The position numbers and the translations under genes were made by a program. The notes below the pieces were generated by a model. It was not told where the DNA came from. It made no database searches and worked only from the letters and a program-made list of their open reading frames with translations. From an uncultured Flavobacteriales bacterium (GTDB taxonomy: Bacteria; Bacteroidota; Bacteroidia; Flavobacteriales_D; Crocinitomicaceae), in the NCBI GenBank assembly GCA_913020765.1, contig CAJWAO010000002.1, positions 1 to 64,000 of the forward strand: 64,000 nucleotides of DNA. The letters run 5' to 3'. Shown one piece after another: positions 46,311 to 55,237 of this stretch. Each line of letters begins with the position of its first letter. Position 1 is the stretch's first letter.

Positions 46311-46832
46311 ATGAAGTTTTCTGTTGGTGAGGTTATTTCTATTTTACACGAAACAGGTCGCTATACCATTGAATCTATTGAGCGCGATTTAATTCATGTT
46401 GTTGATGAACATGGGTTTTCGCTCAAGGTCCCAATGAATAAAGCGGTTAAAATCCATTTCTTTAAAACAGGAGATGTTCAAACTAAAGAGATTGATCGTG
46501 CAAAGCCGAAAAAGAATAAAATAGACTCGGAGGACACCCCCGAATTAGACCTTCATTTTGAGTCATTTGACTCAAACAAATACGACGCTTCGGCTCATGA
46601 AAAATTCACCATTCAAATGAATACCTTCAAGCGATTTGTGAATGCACATTTAAAGAAAAAGACAAAACGTATTCTTATCATTCATGGAGTTGGTGAAGGC
46701 CGTTTGAAAAGTGAAATTTTATATTGTCTTCGCGGAAGGAAGGGATACGATATGTATGATGCAAATTACAGTCAAAGGGGAGTGGGAGCATCTTACATTG
46801 ATATCAAGGTTTCTATTGCTGAGCCCCTGTAA
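46311..46832 (+). CDS. Smr-domain protein with N-terminal DUF2027-like part
   Basis: 173 aa. An N-terminal beta-rich segment of about 55 residues (VGEVISILHETGRYTIESIE) precedes a Lys-rich linker. The C-terminal Smr domain begins at LDLHFESF (about 80, the LDLH motif) and contains HGVGEGRLKSEI (about 126-137), the second family signature. Smr domains bind or nick nucleic acids; this stand-alone form is typical for Bacteroidota. It is 8 nt downstream of icmF, with no evident functional link. Confidence 0.88.
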   Translation: MKFSVGEVISILHETGRYTIESIERDLIHVVDEHGFSLKVPMNKAVKIHFFKTGDVQTKEIDRAKPKKNKIDSEDTPELDLHFESFDSNKYDASAHEKFTIQMNTFKRFVNAHLKKKTKRILIIHGVGEGRLKSEILYCLRGRKGYDMYDANYSQRGVGASYIDIKVSIAEPL

Positions 46833-47021
46833 GACCAATAACCATATTTTTAAACCACGTTTTTGATCTGTTCTCATGATATACAATCTAAAATGTAATA
46901 TCAAATATAGTTGCTTTGAATAATGCGTAGTTCATATATGCATTCGATTGATCTAAGTGTTTTTATTCACATTTTAATCCAAAATTGACTCATTCTTCAA
47001 TCCTACGAAAGAGAAGCTTAT

Positions 47022-47029
47022 TATATTTG
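47022..47029 (+). promoter_or_regulatory. -7 promoter element directly before the acyl-CoA reductase start
   Basis: TATATTTG is a full consensus match and ends 4 nt before the GTG start at 47034, the same spacing as at ctaA. Confidence 0.5.
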
Positions 47030-47033
47030 CAAC

Positions 47034-48080
47034 GTGAAAAGAGAACCTTTAATTCTAGCCTTCAGTCAGCTCGGTATTGTTTTAAGAAATGTAGGTGAAA
47101 ATAAGCCTTGGAAAAATTTTGAAATCGGTATTACTGAGCATGAGTATGATCGGTTGATTTCTACGATTTCTAGACTAAAACATCATAATGGATGGTTTAC
47201 AGAGGCTATGGTTAGAAAGGCAATGCTCAACATTGGAAGGTCATTAGATTCCGATCTTTTAGCCTCATGGTGTTCGAAATATACATTTTCGAGTCAACCT
47301 AAAACAGTAGCGGTGATTATGGCGGGTAACATTCCGCTTGTTGGGTTTCATGATTTTCTTTGTGTACTTCTTTCAGGAAATAAAGTGCTGGCTAAAATGA
47401 GCTCGGAAGATGATAAAATTTTACCCATACTAGTTGAATTCTTGGTTTGTTTTTATCCCGAAGTGAGTCAATATATCTCATTTTCTAATCGAAATATGAA
47501 AGGTTTTGACGCTGTAATTGCAACGGGAAGTAATGCTAGTTTTCTTCATTTTGAACAATATTTCTCAAAGTATCCACATATATTCAGAAAAAATAGGACT
47601 TCAATTGCCGTCTTAAATGGTCTTGAATCAGCGTTCGAGCTGAAGTCTCTTGGTAACGATATATTTGATTATTTCGGACGTGGCTGCCGAAGTGTTTCTC
47701 ATCTTTTACTTCCGAAATCCTATGATCTAAATAACATTTTTGAGCACATCGTTCACCAAGGTGAGGTAATCAATAATAAGAAGTATGGGAATAATTACGA
47801 TTACAACAAGGCGGTTCATTTAATGAATCAAGAAAAGCTTTTAGATAATAATTTTGTTCTATTCAAGGAAACGGAAGAGCTTCATTCTCCATTGGGTATG
47901 ATTTATTATCATTTCTACAACGAATTAAATGATGTGCACCTTTATACGGAGCAGCACAAAGATTCTATTCAATGTATAATCGGGTTAAATGGCCTGCCTT
48001 TTGGATCAGCACATTGTCCCGCTTTAGATGATTACGCAGATCAAGTAGATACAATGAAATGGCTGAATAAATTAAGTTAA
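47034..48080 (+). CDS. Acyl-CoA reductase (LuxC-type, PF05893-like)
   Basis: 348 aa, beginning with GTG. Recognised by VAVIMAGNIPLVGFHDFLCVLLSGNKVLAKMSSED (about 86-120), the Rossmann-like aldehyde-dehydrogenase-fold region, and by DYFGRGCRSVSHLLLPKSYD (about 208-227) with the likely catalytic Cys in GRGCRS. LuxC-type enzymes reduce activated fatty acids to aldehydes. Bacteroidota members are widespread without luciferase genes, so bioluminescence is not implied. It lies alone, 27 nt before the map promoter. Confidence 0.88.
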   Translation: MKREPLILAFSQLGIVLRNVGENKPWKNFEIGITEHEYDRLISTISRLKHHNGWFTEAMVRKAMLNIGRSLDSDLLASWCSKYTFSSQPKTVAVIMAGNIPLVGFHDFLCVLLSGNKVLAKMSSEDDKILPILVEFLVCFYPEVSQYISFSNRNMKGFDAVIATGSNASFLHFEQYFSKYPHIFRKNRTSIAVLNGLESAFELKSLGNDIFDYFGRGCRSVSHLLLPKSYDLNNIFEHIVHQGEVINNKKYGNNYDYNKAVHLMNQEKLLDNNFVLFKETEELHSPLGMIYYHFYNELNDVHLYTEQHKDSIQCIIGLNGLPFGSAHCPALDDYADQVDTMKWLNKLS

Positions 48081-48102
48081 CCATCGATCAATGAGAATTA
48101 TC

Positions 48103-48110
48103 TACCTTTG
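48103..48110 (+). promoter_or_regulatory. -7 promoter element of map
   Basis: TACCTTTG is a full consensus match that includes the TTG used as the start by the ORF track, which rules that start out. Confidence 0.6.
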
Positions 48111-48137
48111 CCACCCATGGCTCTATTTAATAAATAC

Positions 48138-48917
48138 ATGATATTATATAAATCTAAAGAAGAAATAGCAATCATGCGTGATGCAGCTCAGGTTGTCAGT
48201 AGAACACTTGGTAAGGTTGCCAAGCTGATAAAGCCAGGGGTGACGCCACTTTCTTTGGATAAAATGGCACATGACTATATACTATCGCAAGATGCGAAAC
48301 CCGGGTTTCTCGGTCTTTATGGTTGCCCTAGTACTTTACTTATTTCTGTGAATGAACAGGTCGTACATGGCTTACCTACTGAAAAACCGTTCGAGGAAGG
48401 TGATATCGTTTCGGTAGACTGTGGTGCTGTATATAAAGGATACTATGGTGATCACGCCTACACCTTCAAGGTCGGTGCGGTTTCTCCAGAACTCCGTCAT
48501 TTGCTAAAAGTCACCAAGGAATGTCTTTATAAGGGTATTGAGCAATGTACAACATCTAATCGTCTAGAGGATATTGGTTGGGCAATACAGCAGCATGCTG
48601 AAAAAAATAATTTTGGCGTCGTAAGAGATCTCGTTGGGCATGGACTGGGTAAAACGCTTCATGAAGAACCTCAGGTTCCTAACTTCGGTAGGAGGGGTCG
48701 AGGTAAAAAAATCCAAAATGGTTTAACAATCGCAATCGAGCCTATGATAAATATGGGCACTGAAAAGGTAAGAACACTAGCCGATGAATGGACGATTGTC
48801 ACCGAAGACGGCATGCCTAGTGCACATTTTGAACATGACATAGCCATCGTTGATGGTAAGGCTGAAATCCTTTCTACCTTCGACTACATCTATGATGTAA
48901 TCGGTTCTGATGATTAG
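48138..48917 (+). CDS. map: Type I methionine aminopeptidase
   Basis: The track start (TTG, 48108) lies inside the -7 promoter box. Family alignment by eye places the start at MILYKSKEEIAIMRD (48138), giving 260 aa. The metal ligands are visible: VSVDCGAVYKGYYGDHAYTF (two Asp), GHGLGKTLHEEPQVPNFG (His), and IEPMINMG plus FEHDIAI (two Glu). It removes the initiator Met from nascent proteins. The downstream membrane protein overlaps it by 8 nt. Confidence 0.96.
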   Translation: MILYKSKEEIAIMRDAAQVVSRTLGKVAKLIKPGVTPLSLDKMAHDYILSQDAKPGFLGLYGCPSTLLISVNEQVVHGLPTEKPFEEGDIVSVDCGAVYKGYYGDHAYTFKVGAVSPELRHLLKVTKECLYKGIEQCTTSNRLEDIGWAIQQHAEKNNFGVVRDLVGHGLGKTLHEEPQVPNFGRRGRGKKIQNGLTIAIEPMINMGTEKVRTLADEWTIVTEDGMPSAHFEHDIAIVDGKAEILSTFDYIYDVIGSDD

Positions 48918-49473
48918 AGAGCAGAAATTTGTTTTCCTAGCTGTCTTGACTCTTTTAGCCTATGGCTTGGGGTTGTTTTTTGAGGTTCATTTTTTTATAC
49001 TTCCCTTTCCTATTTTTGATTTTGTGTTGCTTTGGGGTGTTTTGCGATTTATTGGAATGAATACAAGCAGCAGATTAATTTATAGCTATTTGTTTCTGCT
49101 CGCTGTGCTGTTTAAGATAAGTATGAATCCTATTCTATTGGCCTTTGTATTCAGTCAAAATCAGCTGACTGATTTGAACGCATCTTTTATACCTAAATTA
49201 TTTTTGAGTTTAAGCCTTTTGCTCTTCATAATTAGCTTTATTACGTGGAAAGTCAGAGAAAAACTAACAATTCATTTGTCTTGGTATGTGCTTCATACTT
49301 TATTTGGTTTTCTAACACTGACTTTCGATGCGCGTCTTGAATTATTTGTTGGTTTGATACCTGCACTTTTATTGTACCGAACAAATAAAGAAAATAACTT
49401 CCGTCACATTTGGAACTTATATTTCATTCTTGAGCTAATGACAGCTGTAATGCTGTACTTTGTTGTCAGTTAG
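48910..49473 (+). CDS. Integral membrane protein of unknown function
   Basis: 187 aa with about six hydrophobic helices separated by very short loops and almost no soluble part. The helices run through VFLAVLTLLAYGLGLFFEVHFF, VLLWGVLRFI, LIYSYLFLLAVLFKI, LFLSLSLLLFIISFITW, LHTLFGFLTLTF and YFILELMTAVMLYFVV. No conserved catalytic motif was recognised. It overlaps map by 8 nt and is therefore translationally coupled to it. Confidence 0.75.
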   Translation: MIREQKFVFLAVLTLLAYGLGLFFEVHFFILPFPIFDFVLLWGVLRFIGMNTSSRLIYSYLFLLAVLFKISMNPILLAFVFSQNQLTDLNASFIPKLFLSLSLLLFIISFITWKVREKLTIHLSWYVLHTLFGFLTLTFDARLELFVGLIPALLLYRTNKENNFRHIWNLYFILELMTAVMLYFVVS

Positions 49474-49503
49474 ACTTATAATTTAAACTTTGGTGAAATT
49501 AAT

Positions 49504-50895
49504 CTACAGGTGGATTACTTCGCCATAGGCAGCCGCAGCCGCCTCCATTACTGCCTCTGACATTGTTGGGTGCGGATGAATCGTTTTAATCAATTCTTCT
49601 CCTGTTGTTTCAAGTTTGCGTATCGCAACAATTTCTGCAATCATTTCGGTAACATTCGCACCAATCATGTGTGCTCCTATAAGCTCACCATATTTTGCAT
49701 CGAATAATAACTTCACAAAACCATCTTTTGCTCCTGCGGCACTCGCTTTACCTGAAGCAGAAAAAGGAAATTTTCCAATTTTTACTTCGATCCCAGCCTC
49801 CTGTGCTGCTTTTTCTGTCATGCCTACAGAAGCTATTTCAGGCGAGCAGTATGTACATCCAGGAATATTTCCGTAATCAATTGTCTCAGGATGATGACCT
49901 GCAATTTTTTCGACACAAACAATCCCTTCTGCTGATGCGACATGCGCCAATGCAGGACCCGGTACAACATCTCCTATGGCGTAGTACCCTGGCATATTGG
50001 TTTGGTAAAAGTCATCAACAAGAATTCTTCCCTTGTCAACAACAATACCAACATCTTCCAAGCCTATATTTTCAATATTTGCCTGGATTCCTACGGCAGA
50101 TAATACGATATCACATTCAATTTTTTCCTCACCTTTAGCCGTCTTAACGGTAACGATGCAATGTTTACCCGAGGTGTCCACACTTTCTACAGATGAACCT
50201 GTCATTACCTTAATACCCGACTTTTTAAATGTTTTTTCTAGCTGCTTTGATACATCTGTATCTTCAACTGGGACTATATTTGGTAGGTATTCTACAACTG
50301 TTACCTCCGTTCCAATTGCGTTGTAGAAATAGGCGAATTCAACACCAATTGCACCTGAACCCACAACCACCATTCTCTTGGGTTGTGTTTCTAAGGTCAT
50401 CGCCTGTCGATAACCGATTATTTTTTTGCCATCTTGGGGTAGGTTGGGTAATGCTCTTGACCTCGCCCCAGTTGCAATGATTACACCTTTCGAGGCTGTG
50501 TAGTCTACACTTTTTCCATCCTCACCGGTTACTGTGACTGTTTTATTTGCTTTAATAACTCCGTTTCCAGTCAGTACATCAATTTTATTTTTTTTCATCA
50601 AGAATTTGATGCCGTTGCTCATACCATCTGCAACATCTCGGCTTCTTTTGATCATTCCGCTGAAGTCCGCTTTAGCATCTTTGACAGAAATGCCGTAATC
50701 TGAGGCATGACTTAAGTACTCAAATACATTTGCAGATTTTAAAAGAGCTTTTGTTGGAATACAACCCCAATTGAGACATATTCCACCTAAAGCTTCGCGT
50801 TCAACGATTGCTGTTTTCAAACCTAATTGTGATGCTCGAATAGCAGTAACGTATCCTCCTGGTCCGCTCCCTACTACAATAATGTCGTAATTCAT
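49504..50895 (-). CDS. lpdA: Dihydrolipoyl dehydrogenase (E3)
   Basis: The track starts at 50916; the Met at 50895 (MNYDIIVVGSGPGGY) is the conserved start, giving 463 aa. The FAD motif is GSGPGGYV, the redox-active cysteines lie in GGICLNWGCIPTKALL (about 38-53), the NAD motif is VVGSGAIGVEFAYF (about 174-187), and the C-terminal His-Glu pair is in HPHPTMSEAVMEA. It reoxidises lipoamide in the pyruvate and 2-oxoglutarate dehydrogenase and glycine cleavage systems. gcvT is also in this window. A TATTTTTG box lies 18 nt upstream. Confidence 0.97.
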   Translation of the reverse strand: MNYDIIVVGSGPGGYVTAIRASQLGLKTAIVEREALGGICLNWGCIPTKALLKSANVFEYLSHASDYGISVKDAKADFSGMIKRSRDVADGMSNGIKFLMKKNKIDVLTGNGVIKANKTVTVTGEDGKSVDYTASKGVIIATGARSRALPNLPQDGKKIIGYRQAMTLETQPKRMVVVGSGAIGVEFAYFYNAIGTEVTVVEYLPNIVPVEDTDVSKQLEKTFKKSGIKVMTGSSVESVDTSGKHCIVTVKTAKGEEKIECDIVLSAVGIQANIENIGLEDVGIVVDKGRILVDDFYQTNMPGYYAIGDVVPGPALAHVASAEGIVCVEKIAGHHPETIDYGNIPGCTYCSPEIASVGMTEKAAQEAGIEVKIGKFPFSASGKASAAGAKDGFVKLLFDAKYGELIGAHMIGANVTEMIAEIVAIRKLETTGEELIKTIHPHPTMSEAVMEAAAAAYGEVIHL

Positions 50896-50913
50896 AGTAC
50901 TTATTTTAGGGAA

Positions 50914-50921
50914 CAAAAATA
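50914..50921 (-). promoter_or_regulatory. Candidate -7 promoter element of lpdA
   Basis: The minus strand reads TATTTTTG, 18 nt before the chosen ATG. It overlaps the longer start used by the ORF track, which argues against that start. Confidence 0.5.
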
Positions 50922-51025
50922 CTTAAAATTATGAAATTCGATAGGCTTTTAAATACTTTATCAAATATGGTTTTCGGGTGCATTTAATTCTTTTTCATTA
51001 TGGAAAGAGATACCTATTTTATCCT

Positions 51026-51033
51026 TACTTTTG
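51026..51033 (+). promoter_or_regulatory. -7 promoter element of purL
   Basis: TACTTTTG is a full consensus match that contains the TTG called as start in the ORF track. The ATG at 51052 lies 18 nt downstream, as expected. Confidence 0.6.
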
Positions 51034-51051
51034 TCTGACAATAACGAACAA

Positions 51052-53289
51052 ATGAGCGAAACCCTCCAAAAAGAAGCAACTCTTGAGCAAGCCATTGATT
51101 TAGGTCTGAGAGCAGATGAATTTGAAATGATCAAGGAAATACTTGGTCGTACGCCAAATTTTACAGAAACCGCGATATACTCGGTAATGTGGTCCGAGCA
51201 TTGCTCTTACAAGAATTCTATTTTATGGTTGAAGACTCTTCCGAAAGATGGCCCTCACATGTTGGTAAAGGCTGGTGAAGAGAACGCAGGTTTGGTGGAT
51301 ATAGGTGATGGTATGGGTTGTGTTTTTAAAATAGAGTCACATAATCACCCGAGTGCATTGGAGCCTTATCAAGGAGCTGCCACGGGAGTAGGAGGAATAA
51401 ATAGAGATATATTTACAATGGGCGCTAGACCGATTGCACAATTAAATTCTTTGCGTTTTGGAAATATAGAACGTGATAGAACAAAATGGTTGGTGAAAGG
51501 AGTAGTAAAAGGAATAGGAGATTACGGTAATGCCTTTGGTATTCCGATTGTTGGAGGTGAAGTTGCCTTCGATGACTCATACAATACGAATCCTTTGGTA
51601 AATGCATTTTCAGCGGGTACCATTGATACGACCAAAATGATTTCAGCTACAGCGAAAGGCCCTGGAAATCCGGTTTTTATTGTGGGTTCTTCAACAGGTA
51701 AGGATGGAATTGCTGGTGCAGCATTTGCATCAAAAGATATTACAGAAGATTCAGCATCAGATTTGCCCTCTGTTCAGGTTGGTGATCCTTTTATGGAGAA
51801 ATTATTACTTGAGGCAACAATGGAATTGTCTGAAACGGATGCTATAGTTGGAATGCAGGATATGGGTGCCGCTGGAATTACATGCTCCACTTGTGAGATG
51901 AGTGCGGCTGGTGGGGTCGGAATGGAAATTGATTTAGATAAAGTCCCGACGCGACAGTTAAATATGCTACCATATGAAATTCTACTTTCTGAATCTCAAG
52001 AGCGTATGTTGGTTGTTGTTCAAAAGGGTAAGGAGCAAATTGTTAAAGATATTTTTGATAAATGGGACCTTCATGCCGAAGAAATTGGCGTAGTAACGGA
52101 CACACAAAGAATCCGATATTATATGAATGGTGAGCAGGTTGGAGATGTTCCTGCAGAATCGTTGGTTCTTGGTGGAGGTGCTCCTCAGTACGAACGCGAA
52201 TATAAAGAGCCTGCGTATTACCAAGAGTATAAGAAATTTGATATCAATTCAATCGAGCAGCCTGAGGATTTGAAAAAAGTTGCTGATGCTATGCTTGCTA
52301 TGCCAAATATAGCCTCAAAGCGATGGGTATATGAGCAGTACGACTCTATGGTTGGGACTAGGACGATGACAACTAATGTTCCTGCGGATGCCGGTGTTGT
52401 CAATATCAAAGGAACCAATAAGGCATTAGCCATGACCGTGGATTGTAATTCACGTTATGTAAATGCCGATCCAGAGGTGGGAACCATGATTGCTGTCTCT
52501 GAGGCCGCAAGGAATATTGCTTGTTCAGGCGGAGAGCCGAGTGCAATCACAAATTGCCTGAATTTTGGTAACCCATACAATCCAGAGTCCTACTGGCAGT
52601 TTGTGGGTGCAATCAAGGGAATGTCTGCAGCTTGCTTAAAATTCAGTACACCTGTCACAGGGGGGAATGTTTCCTTTTACAATCAATCTGTAATTAACGG
52701 GGTAGAGGTTCCTGTTTTCCCTACACCGACGATTGGAATGATTGGTATACTCGAGGATAAGAATAAACTTATGTCTTTAGATTTTAAGGACAAAGGAGAC
52801 TTGATTTTTTTGATTGGAAAATATGAAGAGGATATTTCCTCATCGGAATATTTAGCAAATTATCATAAAGTGAAAGCTTCTCCTGCTCCATATTTTGATT
52901 TGGATTATGAGTATCGAGTACATTCTGTCACAAAAGAGCTGATTCAGTATGATTTGATCAACGCTGCGCATGATGTAGCTGATGGCGGTTTATATGTCTC
53001 GTTAGTTGAAATGTCTTTACCTCGAGAGCTAGGTTTTGATATTGTGACTGATTCTGAAATCAGAGAAGATGCCTTCTTGTTCGGTGAAGGGCAAGGGAGA
53101 ATTTTAGTAACTGTATCTGAAGATCAGGAAGATTTGTTCCTCGAACATATGGTTAATTCAAAAGTTAATTTTACCTTGTTGGGACATGTCACTAAGGGAA
53201 AACTTGTTGTGGACGAACAACATTTCGGTTTCGTGGATGATGCGAAGGAGATTTACAACAACGCCTTAGGTAAATTGTTACAAGACTAA
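51052..53289 (+). CDS. purL: Phosphoribosylformylglycinamidine synthase subunit PurL
   Basis: The TTG start of the track lies in the promoter; the ATG at 51052 gives 745 aa, the length of the small PurL type. Signatures include [17 protein letters not shown] (about 42-58), [27 protein letters not shown] (about 90-116), the [18 protein letters not shown] segment (about 275-292) and [14 protein letters not shown] near the end. It catalyses ATP-dependent FGAR amidation together with PurS and PurQ, neither of which is in the window. It leads a three-gene unit with DUF4290 (3-nt gap) and murA. Confidence 0.97.
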   Translation: MSETLQKEATLEQAIDLGLRADEFEMIKEILGRTPNFTETAIYSVMWSEHCSYKNSILWLKTLPKDGPHMLVKAGEENAGLVDIGDGMGCVFKIESHNHPSALEPYQGAATGVGGINRDIFTMGARPIAQLNSLRFGNIERDRTKWLVKGVVKGIGDYGNAFGIPIVGGEVAFDDSYNTNPLVNAFSAGTIDTTKMISATAKGPGNPVFIVGSSTGKDGIAGAAFASKDITEDSASDLPSVQVGDPFMEKLLLEATMELSETDAIVGMQDMGAAGITCSTCEMSAAGGVGMEIDLDKVPTRQLNMLPYEILLSESQERMLVVVQKGKEQIVKDIFDKWDLHAEEIGVVTDTQRIRYYMNGEQVGDVPAESLVLGGGAPQYEREYKEPAYYQEYKKFDINSIEQPEDLKKVADAMLAMPNIASKRWVYEQYDSMVGTRTMTTNVPADAGVVNIKGTNKALAMTVDCNSRYVNADPEVGTMIAVSEAARNIACSGGEPSAITNCLNFGNPYNPESYWQFVGAIKGMSAACLKFSTPVTGGNVSFYNQSVINGVEVPVFPTPTIGMIGILEDKNKLMSLDFKDKGDLIFLIGKYEEDISSSEYLANYHKVKASPAPYFDLDYEYRVHSVTKELIQYDLINAAHDVADGGLYVSLVEMSLPRELGFDIVTDSEIREDAFLFGEGQGRILVTVSEDQEDLFLEHMVNSKVNFTLLGHVTKGKLVVDEQHFGFVDDAKEIYNNALGKLLQD

Positions 53290-53292
53290 ATT

Positions 53293-53919
53293 ATGGAATA
53301 CAATACAACAAGAGAAAAACTTATTCTTCCGGAATACGGAAGAAATGTTCAAAATATGATTTCTCATGCAATGGAGATTAAAGACCGTTCTGAGAGAAAC
53401 AGTGCAGCTCAAGCCATTATTGAGGTTATGGGACAATTGAACCCCCACCTCAGAGATGTAGACGATTACAGGCCTAAATTATGGACACATCTTTTCGTGA
53501 TGTCTGACTTTCAATTAGATGTTGATTCCCCTTATGAGATGCCGAACAAAGAGGTTTTAAGTGAAAAACCGGACCTTATGATTTATCCGAAAGGAAGAAT
53601 TAAATATGGTCATTATGGAAAGTATACTGAGAAAATTTTAAGTGAAGCAAATGAGGTTAATGACCCTGAGGCAAAGGAGGCTTTAAAAATGTCAATGGCC
53701 AATTTCATGAAAATGCAATATTTAACGCACAATAATAATGCAGTTGAGAACAATGTTATAGCTGAAAATATCAAAGAACTATCCAATAACGAACTTGTTT
53801 TGGACAATCCAGATGAGCTGACCAATACCAATCAAATACTCAGAACAATTGGACACAACAAAAAGAATACAAGGACAAATAACAATTATAAGTCTAAAAA
53901 GAAGAGGTATAAAAGATAG
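53293..53919 (+). CDS. DUF4290 family protein
   Basis: 208 aa. The first 165 residues show the DUF4290 pattern (MEYNTTREKLILPEYGRNVQNMI, RDVDDYRPKLWTHLFVMSDF, DLMIYPKGRIKYGHYGKY). The last 20 residues are highly basic and Asn-rich (NKKNTRTNNNYKSKKKRYKR), possibly an RNA-contacting tail (inference). The position directly before murA is common in Bacteroidota as I recall it. It has no known function and no signal peptide. Confidence 0.9.
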   Translation: MEYNTTREKLILPEYGRNVQNMISHAMEIKDRSERNSAAQAIIEVMGQLNPHLRDVDDYRPKLWTHLFVMSDFQLDVDSPYEMPNKEVLSEKPDLMIYPKGRIKYGHYGKYTEKILSEANEVNDPEAKEALKMSMANFMKMQYLTHNNNAVENNVIAENIKELSNNELVLDNPDELTNTNQILRTIGHNKKNTRTNNNYKSKKKRYKR

Positions 53920-53924
53920 CGCTT

Positions 53925-55232
53925 ATGGCTTCGTTTGAAATTTATGGAGGGAAATCCCTCAAAGGTGAGCTAACACCACAAGGAGCAAAAAACGAGGCAT
54001 TACAAGTATTGTGTGCCCCCTTATTAACCTCAGAAAAGGTCACTATTTCCAATATTCCTGATATTATTGATGTGAACAAGCTTATTGCACTTATGCAGGC
54101 GATGGGTGTGAAAGTAGAAAAGGTTGAAAAAGGAACATATATGTTCCAAGCTAAGGAAATCAATCTCGATTATTTACAATCTGAGGATTTTAAGATTCGT
54201 GCTGGCTCTCTTCGGGGTTCTGTAATGATTGTTGGTCCCTTACTTGCCCGATTTGGTGTAGGTTACTTGCCAAAACCAGGAGGTGATAAAATTGGTCGGA
54301 GAAGGCTGGATACACATTTTGCAGGTATGATTGCCCTGGGTGCTAAATTTAATTATGATGCGGGTGAACATTTTTATGCTGTAGAGGGTAAAGCGCTTGA
54401 AGGTACTTATATTCATATGGATGAGGCCTCTGTTACTGGAACCGCTAATATTGTTATGGCAGCAGTAATGGCAAAAGGGGAGACAACGATTTACAACGCC
54501 GCATGCGAGCCATATCTGCAGCAATTGTGTAAAATGTTAAATTCCATGGGTGCCGAAATTTCGGGTATTGGTTCGAATATGTTGAAGATTCAAGGTGTTG
54601 ATAATATGGGTGGGTGTTACCACCGAATTCTTCCAGATATGATTGAGATTGGTTCTTTCATTGGACTCGCGGCGATGACGAAATCTGAAATAACCATAAA
54701 GGACGTAAGCTGGGAAAACCTCGGAATTATACCGACTATTTTTCGAAGACTGGGTATCAAACTAGAACGTAAAGGAGATGATATTTTCGTTCCTGCTCAA
54801 GAACTCTATGAAATAGAGACCTTTATTGACGGTTCTATCATGACAATTTCCGATGCTCCTTGGCCAGGATTTACTCCAGATTTATTATCGATTATTCTCG
54901 TAGTTGCAACCCAAGCCAAAGGTTCAGTATTGATTCATCAAAAAATGTTTGAATCTCGTCTATTTTTTGTAGATAAATTGATAGATATGGGTGCACAGAT
55001 CATTCTCTGTGACCCCCACCGAGCCACAGTTATCGGTTTGAATCGAAAAAATGCGTTAAGAGGAATACAGATGACCTCTCCTGATATTAGGGCTGGTGTC
55101 TCACTACTCATCGCAGCACTATCCGCGAAAGGAAAAAGTACCATCCATAATATTGAGCAAATTGATCGAGGATATCAAGATATAGATATTCGATTAAATA
55201 ATATTGGTGCTGATATAAGAAGGATCGGTTAA
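53925..55232 (+). CDS. murA: UDP-N-acetylglucosamine 1-carboxyvinyltransferase MurA
   Basis: 435 aa. The EPSP-synthase-like fold is recognised by QGAKNEALQVLCAPLLT (Lys 22), AGSLRGSVMIVGPLLARFG, the DMIEIGSFIGLAAM segment and SDAPWPGFTPDLLSIILVVA (the general acid/base Asp region). The loop that carries catalytic Cys 115 in E. coli reads PKPGGDKIGRRRLDTH here, with Asp 121 in place of Cys. MurA makes the first committed precursor of peptidoglycan. The Asp form is active in other bacteria and insensitive to fosfomycin. It ends 5 nt from the convergent phosphorylase gene. Confidence 0.97.
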   Translation: MASFEIYGGKSLKGELTPQGAKNEALQVLCAPLLTSEKVTISNIPDIIDVNKLIALMQAMGVKVEKVEKGTYMFQAKEINLDYLQSEDFKIRAGSLRGSVMIVGPLLARFGVGYLPKPGGDKIGRRRLDTHFAGMIALGAKFNYDAGEHFYAVEGKALEGTYIHMDEASVTGTANIVMAAVMAKGETTIYNAACEPYLQQLCKMLNSMGAEISGIGSNMLKIQGVDNMGGCYHRILPDMIEIGSFIGLAAMTKSEITIKDVSWENLGIIPTIFRRLGIKLERKGDDIFVPAQELYEIETFIDGSIMTISDAPWPGFTPDLLSIILVVATQAKGSVLIHQKMFESRLFFVDKLIDMGAQIILCDPHRATVIGLNRKNALRGIQMTSPDIRAGVSLLIAALSAKGKSTIHNIEQIDRGYQDIDIRLNNIGADIRRIG

Positions 55233-55237
55233 TTCAA

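Noticed and set aside
47034-48080. Bioluminescence role suggested by the LuxC-type reductase
   Set aside because: No luciferase (luxAB) or luxDE genes nearby, and this reductase family is widespread in non-luminous Bacteroidota.
48108-48137. TTG start for map proposed by the ORF track
   Set aside because: It is part of the TACCTTTG -7 box, and homologues begin at the MILYKSKEEI Met.
49695-50138. Gln/Leu/Ser-rich 147-aa ORF antisense to lpdA
   Set aside because: Low-complexity translation of the reverse strand of a conserved enzyme.
51031-51051. TTG start for purL proposed by the ORF track
   Set aside because: The codon is part of the TACTTTTG -7 box, so it is not expected to be transcribed; the ATG at 51052 fits.
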